Shown here: positions 1-5,811 of the stretch, piece by piece | Layout of the letters: each line of letters begins with the position of its first letter | Position numbering within the stretch: position 1 is the stretch's first letter | Assembly (NCBI RefSeq): GCF_016862955.1 | Contig: NZ_BONY01000085.1 | Span: forward strand, 1 to 39,752 | Reading direction: 5' to 3' | DNA length: 39,752 bases | Origin: Rhizocola hellebori | GTDB taxonomy: Bacteria; Actinomycetota; Actinomycetes; Mycobacteriales; Micromonosporaceae | Notes under the pieces: model-generated | The model's input: the letters and a program-made list of their open reading frames with translations, nothing else | Databases searched by the model: none | Told to the model about the DNA's origin: nothing | Made by a program: the position numbers and the translations under genes

Positions 1-7
1 CGAAAGT

Positions 8-57
8 CATTCTTGGCGACTTATGGCTGTTATAGCGACCATAAGTCGCCAAGAATG
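8..57. repeat. Long perfect inverted repeat (19-bp arms, 12-nt spacer)
   Basis: The left arm CATTCTTGGCGACTTATGG (8-26) is matched exactly by its reverse complement at 39-57. The spacer ctgttatagcga is itself nearly self-complementary if G-U pairs are allowed, so an RNA copy could fold into a hairpin of about 23 bp with a tetraloop. There is no T-tract on either side. It could be a bidirectional terminator for genes to the left of the window or a dispersed palindromic element; one window cannot tell these apart. Confidence 0.8.
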
Positions 58-114
58 CGATTCCTGAACGGCTCGGCAGAGCGGTGCGCAGGGCGCGGCA
101 GCGCGGCAGAAACC

Positions 115-215
115 GTGTGGCGAAAGGTGCTGCGGCGAGGCTGCGCGGTGGCACGGTGTGGCGAAAGGTGCTGCAGCGAGGCGGCATGGTGGCGAGGCAG
201 GGCGGTGTGGTGAAA
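115..215. repeat. Degenerate ~41-bp tandem repeat
   Basis: The string GTGTGGCGAAAGGTGCTGC starts at 115 and recurs at 156 with one change (period 41). A more diverged third copy (gtgtggtgaaagtgc) starts near 205. The copies are G-rich on this strand and lie between the 19-bp inverted repeat and the end of the first leftward gene. No convincing coding sequence covers them; the open frames here have biased, low-complexity composition. Confidence 0.55.
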
Positions 216-243
216 GTGCCGTGCGGCGCGCCGGTGTGGTGTG

Positions 244-579
244 TTAGCCGACTAGGCGGCGGGCTGCTACTACCTCGTCGCCGAAGACGAGGATGCGGAT
301 CTGGCCGTCGGGCGCGTTGGCCAGGGTGGCGCGGATTCCGGCGCTGCGTAAGTGCTCCTTGATGAGGAGCGCGTCGGCGTGGGTGCGGGAAACTGCCGCG
401 GTGGCCAGCAGGCCGTAGTCGTCTGCGATGCAGTCGGCCAGGCGGGTTGGTTCTACGCGAGTGGGTTTGAGCGCCCTTACGGGCGCTGGTGGTGGTGCTG
501 CACCACCGCGAAGGCTCCGATGCAGGATTGCGGCCAGCATCGCCATCATGACCAACGCGATCAACGGACCGAGTGCCAT
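244..579 (-). CDS. Small membrane-anchored protein, DUF2007-like C-terminus
   Basis: A 111-aa protein. Residues 1-22 form a hydrophobic N-terminal membrane segment (MALGPLIALVMMAMLAAI...), followed by a Pro/Ala-rich linker. The C-terminal ~60 residues have the pattern SRTHADALLIKEHLRSAG followed by a short beta strand and VVAARRLV. That pattern resembles the small ferredoxin-like fold of DUF2007 signal-transducing proteins, where a helix with a SxxEAxxIKxxL-type sequence precedes a strand. The frame is open further upstream, but ATG at 579 is chosen because the upstream residues are a shadow of the divergent hbd gene. It is transcribed away from hbd. Function is unknown and the family link is a pattern match only. 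Confidence 0.6.
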   Translation of the reverse strand: MALGPLIALVMMAMLAAILHRSLRGGAAPPPAPVRALKPTRVEPTRLADCIADDYGLLATAAVSRTHADALLIKEHLRSAGIRATLANAPDGQIRILVFGDEVVAARRLVG

Positions 580-672
580 GGGCACATCTTGACATTCCGA
601 CAGGTCTTCGCGAATGGTTTCACTCTTCTGCCTGACCAAGATACCGACGCTGAGCGCTGGGTTAGGGGTCGT

Positions 673-678
673 TAAGGT
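673..678 (+). promoter_or_regulatory. -10 element TAAGGT of hbd (leaderless)
   Basis: TAAGGT fits TANNNT and ends 7 nt before the hbd ATG, so transcription is predicted to start at or next to the start codon. There is no Shine-Dalgarno sequence in the gap, only a G run, and no clear -35. Confidence 0.5.
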
Positions 679-685
679 TGGGGGC

Positions 686-1534
686 ATGGCGAAGAAGCTT
701 TCGGTTGTCGGTGCCGGACTGATGGGCGCGGGGATAGCACAGGTGGCGGCCCAGGCCGGTTGGCAGGTCACACTGCGCGATCTTGATGAGGCGGCGACGA
801 AGCGGGGTTTGGACGGGATCCGCAGCTCGCTGGAGAAGTTCGCGTCGAAAGGGGCGATCAGCGCCGAAGATGCGGAGGCGGCGGTCGGCCGGATCACGGC
901 GACCACCGAGCTTGAGGCGGCCGCCGAGGCCGACATCGTGATCGAGGCGGTCTACGAGAAGCTGGAGATCAAGCAGGAGGTCTTCCGCGCGCTTGACCGG
1001 ATCTGCAAGCCCGAAGCCGTGCTCGGGACGAACACGAGCGCCATCCCGATCACCCAGATCGCGTCGGTCACCCAGCGGCCGGAGCAGGTGGTGGGCACGC
1101 ATTTCTTTTCGCCGGTGCCCATGATGAAGCTCTGTGAACTGGTCAGAGGTCACCGCACGAGCGACGAAACCCTAGCGGCCGCAAAGGAATTCGCCGAAGA
1201 GATCGGCAAGACGTGCATCGTGGTGAACCGCGACATCGCCGGTTTCGTCACCACGCGGCTGATCGCGGCGCTGGTGGTGGAGGCGGTCAAGCTGGTCGAG
1301 TCGGGTGTGGTGAGCCCGGAAGACCTCGACGTGGCCTGCAAGCTGGGCTTCGGCCACAAGATGGGCCCGCTGGCGACCACGGATCTGACCGGGGTCGACA
1401 TCCTGATGCACGCGGCTAAGAACATCTACACCGACACCGGCGATCCGAAGTTCTTCCCGCCCGAGCTGCTCCAGCGGATGGTGACCGCCGGAGAGCTCGG
1501 ACGCAAGTCGGGCAAGGGTTTCTACGAGTACTAG
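686..1534 (+). CDS. hbd: 3-hydroxybutyryl-CoA dehydrogenase
   Basis: A 282-aa cytoplasmic NAD(P)-dependent enzyme that interconverts 3-hydroxybutyryl-CoA and acetoacetyl-CoA. The dinucleotide-binding motif GAGLMGAG lies at residues 9-16. The catalytic histidine is H139 in the VVGTHFFSPVP block, and TNTSAIPI precedes it as in the family. The C-terminal helical domain runs from about residue 185 and includes GPLATTDLTGVD and the terminal GRKSGKGFYEY. Length is normal for the single-domain Hbd/FadB2 class. It could serve acetoacetyl-CoA reduction for the ethylmalonyl-CoA route, since meaA lies 1.7 kb away, or short-chain beta-oxidation. Its stop codon overlaps that of the convergent ABC permease in the tetranucleotide CTAG. 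Family assignment is strong; the exact pathway is inference. Confidence 0.93.
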   Translation: MAKKLSVVGAGLMGAGIAQVAAQAGWQVTLRDLDEAATKRGLDGIRSSLEKFASKGAISAEDAEAAVGRITATTELEAAAEADIVIEAVYEKLEIKQEVFRALDRICKPEAVLGTNTSAIPITQIASVTQRPEQVVGTHFFSPVPMMKLCELVRGHRTSDETLAAAKEFAEEIGKTCIVVNRDIAGFVTTRLIAALVVEAVKLVESGVVSPEDLDVACKLGFGHKMGPLATTDLTGVDILMHAAKNIYTDTGDPKFFPPELLQRMVTAGELGRKSGKGFYEY

Positions 1535-2328
1535 CCATCTCTCTTGGTTGTCCAGCGGAAGAAGACCAGGCACAGCACGAGTCCGATGACGCACCATGCG
1601 CTTAGGACGAGTGCTGTCTTGCCCAGCTCCCAGGAGGCCGCGACCTCGTTGGCCGCAAAGGAATCCGGGAGGAAGACCGAGCGCAGGCCCTGGGTGGTCC
1701 ACTTCAGCGGGAAGATCGCGGCCAGCTGCTGCATCCAGGTGGGCAGCTTGCTGTATTCGAAGAAGACTCCGGAAATGAACTGGAGCACCAGCGCGACCGG
1801 GGTGACCACGGCCGGCGCGGAACGCCCGGTGCGGGCGACGGTGGAGAAGGCGATTCCGAGCAGGGTGAACGAAATCAGGCTCAGAATGGTGACCCAGACG
1901 AAGGTCCACCACTTCTGGCCGGTGCTGGGCAGGCTGATGCCGTAGAACGTGGTGGCCACGATCAGCAGCAGAACCGTGGCGAGCACCGCCAGCGCGGCCA
2001 CCGAAACCACCTTGCCGGCGAAGTAGACCCACTTCGGCATGGGCGTGCCCATGTAACGCTTCAGGACACCGCGGTCGCGCTCGATCGGGATGGTGATGGC
2101 GAGGTTCTGAAATGCGGTCGCCAGCAAACCCGAGGCGATCATGCCGGTCACGAAGTATTGGGAGAGGGTCACTTCGGGGGTCTGCCCGGGGTTCAGGACG
2201 ATGTCCTGGAAGATCGAGCCGAAGATCACCATCAGCATGATCGGGAAGAGCAGCGTGAAGACGAGCGATTCCCGGGTCCTGAAGAACTGCTTGAGCTCTA
2301 TGCCGCCTTGGGCGAGGGCGAGGTCCAT
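1531..2328 (-). CDS. ABC-2 type export permease
   Basis: A 265-aa integral membrane subunit of a two-gene ABC exporter. The sequence shows an N-terminal cytoplasmic segment (LKQFFRTRESLVFTLLFPIMLMVIFG leads into TM1), then about six membrane spans and a central conserved cytoplasmic patch (IPIERDRGVLKRYMGTPM). This is the DrrB/ABC-2 fold. ATG at 2328 shares its A with the stop of the ATPase gene; a GTG one codon earlier would give a GTGA overlap. Either way the two genes are translationally coupled. Likely role: export of a drug, lipid or small metabolite driven by the upstream ATPase. The substrate cannot be told. It ends tail-to-tail with hbd, sharing CTAG. Confidence 0.9.
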   Translation of the reverse strand: MDLALAQGGIELKQFFRTRESLVFTLLFPIMLMVIFGSIFQDIVLNPGQTPEVTLSQYFVTGMIASGLLATAFQNLAITIPIERDRGVLKRYMGTPMPKWVYFAGKVVSVAALAVLATVLLLIVATTFYGISLPSTGQKWWTFVWVTILSLISFTLLGIAFSTVARTGRSAPAVVTPVALVLQFISGVFFEYSKLPTWMQQLAAIFPLKWTTQGLRSVFLPDSFAANEVAASWELGKTALVLSAWCVIGLVLCLVFFRWTTKRDG

Positions 2329-3158
2329 CACGCGTCTCCAATCATCTTGAGGTAGACGTCCTCGAGCGTCGGCCGGGTCACCGTGAGGTCGGGGACCTCG
2401 CCGTGGAACTCGGCCGCGAGCCGCTGCACGACCTCGGTCGGGCGATCGGTCTCCTCGCTCCCGTCGCGCCAGGAAACCGTTGCGGTGGCGGTGTTTCTGC
2501 CACCGAGCAGGGCCGGTGTGGAGACCTCGAGCAGCTTGCCATGGTTGATGACGCCCACCCGGTCGGCCAGCTCCTCGGCCTCTTCGAGGTAGTGCGTCGT
2601 CAGCAGGATCGTCGTGCCCGCGCTCGCCAGCTGGCGGATCACTTCCCAGAACTCACGGCGCGCGGCCGGGTCGAAGCCGGTGGTCGGTTCGTCCAAAAAC
2701 AACAGTTCCGGCTTGTTGACGATGCCCAGGGCCACATCGAGGCGTCGCTTCTGGCCACCGGAGAGGGTATGGGTGCGCGAGCCGGCCTTCTCGGTCAGGC
2801 CGACGCGTTCCACGACCTCGGTCGGGTCAGCCGCGTTGCGGTAGAAGCGCGCGAAATGGGTGACCACCTCCGCCACGGTGAGCTCGTCGAACTCGCCGGT
2901 GCCCTGCAGCACGATCCCGATGCGCTGCCGCCATTCGGCATCGCCCCGCTCGGGGTCGACACCGAGCACCTGTACCTTGCCTTCGTCACGCTTGCGGAAA
3001 CCCTCAAGAATCTCCACCGTGGTCGTCTTGCCCGCGCCGTTGGGGCCAAGAAGCGCGAAGACTTCACCACGCTGGACAGTCAAATCCAGCCTGTCCACAG
3101 CCTTCATTCCGCCGTAGCTCTTGCGCAATCCGGTGACGCTGATCGCCGATTCGGTCAC
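2328..3158 (-). CDS. ABC exporter ATP-binding protein (DrrA/ABC-2 class)
   Basis: A 276-aa nucleotide-binding subunit. From the GTG at 3158, the Walker A motif GPNGAGKT is at residues 38-45, the signature LSGGQ at 132-136 and Walker B LLFLDEP at 152-158, followed by the D-loop and the H-loop histidine in LLTTHYLEEAEELADR. The C-terminal ~60 residues form the short extra domain seen in DrrA-like proteins. The frame opens 13 codons earlier, but GTG at 3158 is preferred because a TATACT -10 element ends 7 nt upstream. It is divergent from meaA and forms an operon with the downstream permease. ATPase assignment is secure; substrate unknown. Confidence 0.92.
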   Translation of the reverse strand: MTESAISVTGLRKSYGGMKAVDRLDLTVQRGEVFALLGPNGAGKTTTVEILEGFRKRDEGKVQVLGVDPERGDAEWRQRIGIVLQGTGEFDELTVAEVVTHFARFYRNAADPTEVVERVGLTEKAGSRTHTLSGGQKRRLDVALGIVNKPELLFLDEPTTGFDPAARREFWEVIRQLASAGTTILLTTHYLEEAEELADRVGVINHGKLLEVSTPALLGGRNTATATVSWRDGSEETDRPTEVVQRLAAEFHGEVPDLTVTRPTLEDVYLKMIGDA

Positions 3159-3165
3159 CTGGGCG

Positions 3166-3171
3166 AGTATA
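3166..3171 (-). promoter_or_regulatory. -10 element TATACT of the ABC exporter (leaderless)
   Basis: Read on the minus strand, TATACT ends 7 nt before the GTG at 3158. This hexamer decides the start-codon choice, because the longer frame would begin upstream of the promoter. No strong -35 is visible. Confidence 0.5.
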
Positions 3172-3222
3172 CGGAGACAGGCAGTGAGAAGTTTCACCGG
3201 CTGAAGTTACCGATCGTTAACT

Positions 3223-3228
3223 TATCCT
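3223..3228 (+). promoter_or_regulatory. -10 element TATCCT of meaA (leaderless)
   Basis: TATCCT ends 6 nt before the ATG at 3235. A weak -35-like CTGAAG lies 16 nt upstream. The gap leaves no room for a 5' leader, so a cobalamin riboswitch is not possible here. Confidence 0.5.
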
Positions 3229-3234
3229 CAGGGT

Positions 3235-5208
3235 ATGCAGCCTCGTCTGAACGAGCGGGACCGCCCGTGGGTCATGCGCACATACGCCGGTCATTCCAGC
3301 GCGGCGGCGACAAACGCGCTGTTCCGCCGGAACCTGGCCAAGGGGCAGACCGGGCTGTCGGTGGCTTTCGACCTGCCGACACAGACCGGCTACGACCCCG
3401 ACCACGAGCTGGCCACGGGCGAGGTGGGGCGGGTCGGGGTCCCGGTTTCGCACGTCGGGGACATGCGGGCGCTTTTCGACGGCATCGACCTCGGCGCGGC
3501 CAACACCAGCATGACGATCAACGCGACCGCCATGTGGCTGCTGGCGCTCTACGCGACCGTGGCGCAGGAGCAGGGCGCGGCTTTGGACAAGCTGACCGGA
3601 ACGACGCAGAACGACATTCTCAAGGAGTACCTCTCCCGCGGCACCTACATCTTCCCGCCCGGCCCATCGCTGCGGCTGACCACGGACGTGATCGCGTGGA
3701 CGGTGCAGAACTGTCCACAGTGGAACCCGATCAACATCTGCTCGTACCACCTCCAGGAGGCGGGGGCGACGCCGGTGCAGGAGGTGGGTTTCGCGCTGGC
3801 CACCGCTATCGCGGTGCTCGACCGGGTGCCGCTGCCACCGGAGCGGATGGGCGAGGTGGTGCAACGGGTGTCCTTCTTCGTCAACTCCGGGGTGCGCTTC
3901 GTCGAGGAAATGGCGAAGATGCGTGCCTTCGGCCGGCTCTGGGACGAGATAACCCGGCAGCGTTACGGCGTCACCAACGACAAGCAGCGCAGGCTGCGCT
4001 ATGGCGTGCAGGTGAACTCGCTGGGGCTGACCGAGGCGCAGCCGGAGAACAACGTGCAGCGCATCGTGCTGGAGATGCTGGGCGTCACCCTTTCGCGTGA
4101 CGCTCGGGCCCGCGCGGTGCAGCTGCCCGCCTGGAACGAGGCGCTCGGCCTGCCCCGCCCCTGGGACCAGCAGTGGTCGCTTCGGCTCCAGCAGGTTCTT
4201 GCCTATGAGAGCGACCTTTTGGAGTACCCGGACCTGTTCGAGGGATCCCATGTGGTGGAGGCGCTCGTGGGCTCCATTGTGGAGGGCGCGCGGGCGGAGC
4301 TGGACAGGGTGCTGGAGATGGGCGGCGCGGTGGCGGCGGTCGAGTCCGGTTACCTGAAGAGCGCCCTGGTCGGCTCGCTGGCGGCGCGCAGGCAGCGGCT
4401 GGAGTCGGGCGAGGACGTGGTGGTCGGGGTCAACCGCTTCATCGAGACAGAAGCGTCTCCGCTGACCGGTGCCGGGGCCATCGAGATGATCAACCCGGCC
4501 GTGGAAAAGCATGCGGCCGAAGCGGTGCGCGAGTGGCGCTCACGACGTGACCCGCAGCGGGTGTCCGAAACGCTTGCGCGCCTTCGCGAGGAGGCCGAAG
4601 GCGAAACCAATCTGATGGCGGCCACCCTTGCCTGCGTGCGGGCCGGGGTGACGACCGGGGAATGGGCGGGCACGCTGCGCGAGGTGTTTGGCGAATATCG
4701 GGCCCCCACCGGGCTTTCCGCGGGGGTGTCGCCCGGGGGCGATGCCGCACTGGCCAAGGTTCGCGAGCGGGTCAAGGAAACCGCGCACGAGTTGGGCCGC
4801 GCGAAGCTGCGATTGCTCGTGGGCAAGCCGGGTTTGGACGGGCATTCCAATGGGGCCGAGCAGATCGCCGTCCGGGCCCGCGACGCGGGCTTCGAGGTGA
4901 TCTATCAGGGGATCCGGTTGACGCCGGCCCAGATCGTGGCCGCCGCGGTGCAGGAGGACGTGGATCTGGTGGGGCTCTCGGTGCTTTCCGGAGCGCATCT
5001 GCTGGCTGTGCCCGCGGTGCTGGACGGGCTTCGCGAGGCAGGGCTGGCCGGCGTGCCGGTGGTGGTCGGCGGCATCATCCCGGAGGAAGACGCGGTCGTG
5101 CTTCGGGAAAGCGGGGTGGCGAGAGTGTTCACCCCCAAGGACTTCGGCCTCACCGACATCATGGACCAGTTGGTGTCGGTGGTGCGTGAAGTGAACTCAC
5201 TAACCTAG
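3235..5208 (+). CDS. meaA: Ethylmalonyl-CoA mutase, B12-dependent (MeaA type)
   Basis: A 657-aa single-chain acyl-CoA mutase predicted to convert (2R)-ethylmalonyl-CoA to methylsuccinyl-CoA in the ethylmalonyl-CoA pathway. Residues 10-500 are the TIM-barrel mutase domain, with RPWVMRTYAGHSSAAATN near the start and the characteristic LPTQTGYDPDHELATGEVGRVGVPV block. The C-terminal ~140 residues are the cobalamin-binding domain, with the lower-ligand motif D535-x-H537-x-x-G540 and the later SVLSG and VVVGG loops. The length of about 660 aa, and the block sequences I recall from streptomycete MeaA, favour ethylmalonyl-CoA mutase over the ~730-aa methylmalonyl-CoA mutase. The usual partner crotonyl-CoA carboxylase/reductase is not in the window. 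Its 3' end overlaps the convergent gene by 9 nt. Confidence 0.88.
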   Translation: MQPRLNERDRPWVMRTYAGHSSAAATNALFRRNLAKGQTGLSVAFDLPTQTGYDPDHELATGEVGRVGVPVSHVGDMRALFDGIDLGAANTSMTINATAMWLLALYATVAQEQGAALDKLTGTTQNDILKEYLSRGTYIFPPGPSLRLTTDVIAWTVQNCPQWNPINICSYHLQEAGATPVQEVGFALATAIAVLDRVPLPPERMGEVVQRVSFFVNSGVRFVEEMAKMRAFGRLWDEITRQRYGVTNDKQRRLRYGVQVNSLGLTEAQPENNVQRIVLEMLGVTLSRDARARAVQLPAWNEALGLPRPWDQQWSLRLQQVLAYESDLLEYPDLFEGSHVVEALVGSIVEGARAELDRVLEMGGAVAAVESGYLKSALVGSLAARRQRLESGEDVVVGVNRFIETEASPLTGAGAIEMINPAVEKHAAEAVREWRSRRDPQRVSETLARLREEAEGETNLMAATLACVRAGVTTGEWAGTLREVFGEYRAPTGLSAGVSPGGDAALAKVRERVKETAHELGRAKLRLLVGKPGLDGHSNGAEQIAVRARDAGFEVIYQGIRLTPAQIVAAAVQEDVDLVGLSVLSGAHLLAVPAVLDGLREAGLAGVPVVVGGIIPEEDAVVLRESGVARVFTPKDFGLTDIMDQLVSVVREVNSLT

Positions 5209-5811
5209 GGCGACCCAGATCGCCGCGGTGGCAAGCATTCCGCCGATCACGAGCAGGCCGATGGCGCCCGGGTCGAGCCGGGCGGCGTAGCGGTGGTCAA
5301 CCCAGCGGCGCGCCACCGGCAGCCCGGCCAGCGGGGCGATCAGCAGCAGGGGCCAGCCGATGAAGGTACCCAGAAAAGCGATAACGCAAGCGGCGGCCGC
5401 ACCTGTGCCGAACAGCGCCGGTAACACGAAGGGCGGCAAGGGTTCGCCGCCTCTTCGCGCCCGCTCCACGCGGGCCGAGGCGCTGCCCAGCAGGGCGAGC
5501 GGGTCCTCGGCGGTGGTCGGTGCGGGCGTGGGGACAGGGCCCAACCGCCTTCCCCGGCGGCCGCGGACCCGCTTGAGGTCCTCCCAGACCCCGGCCGCGG
5601 CAAGGTCGGTCTGTGCCACCGTGCGCTGGGCGAGAGTCACCTCACCGGAGGCGACCGCCACCGCGTCTTCGGCGGCGGCGAGGTCGTGCTCGACCGCGGC
5701 GGAGGCGTCGGCATAGGACTCCTGCGCGGTTGCGTTCGCCGCCACGTGCCGCCGCGACGCGGCCACCAAATCGGCTACCAGCTCCCGATAGCGCGTCGCC
5801 GGAGAGGTCAC
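5200..5811 (-). CDS. Coiled-coil, two-TM membrane protein of the FtsK-like operon
   Basis: A 203-aa protein of no recognised family. Residues 1-80 are Ala/Glu/Val-rich and predicted helical or coiled coil (DASAAVEHDLAAAEDAVAV...). A basic stretch RGRRGRR and a Pro/Thr linker follow near 85-105, and the C-terminal half has two hydrophobic spans (around AAAACVIAFLGTFIGWPLLLI, and GAIGLLVIGGMLATAAIWVAL at the end). The GTG start overlaps the stop of the ATPase gene as GTGA, so it is the fourth and last gene of that operon. A role as membrane anchor or pore partner for the ATPase is inference from position and topology. It overlaps the end of meaA by 9 nt on the other strand. Confidence 0.75.
   Translation of the reverse strand: MTSPATRYRELVADLVAASRRHVAANATAQESYADASAAVEHDLAAAEDAVAVASGEVTLAQRTVAQTDLAAAGVWEDLKRVRGRRGRRLGPVPTPAPTTAEDPLALLGSASARVERARRGGEPLPPFVLPALFGTGAAAACVIAFLGTFIGWPLLLIAPLAGLPVARRWVDHRYAARLDPGAIGLLVIGGMLATAAIWVALG

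Noticed and set aside
115-215. CRISPR-like array
   Set aside because: Only two to three diverged copies, no uniform spacers of CRISPR length and no cas genes.
3159-3234. Cobalamin riboswitch upstream of meaA
   Set aside because: Only 76 nt separate the divergent start codons and each has a -10 element 6-7 nt from its start, leaving no leader to fold.
2403-4100. A 565-codon open frame on the plus strand
   Set aside because: It runs antisense to the ABC ATPase and out of frame across meaA; its translation is Arg/Gly/Ala low-complexity text typical of GC-rich shadow frames. The same holds for other long frames, for example 5613-7271, 10933-11586, 11401-13167 and 35072-36673.
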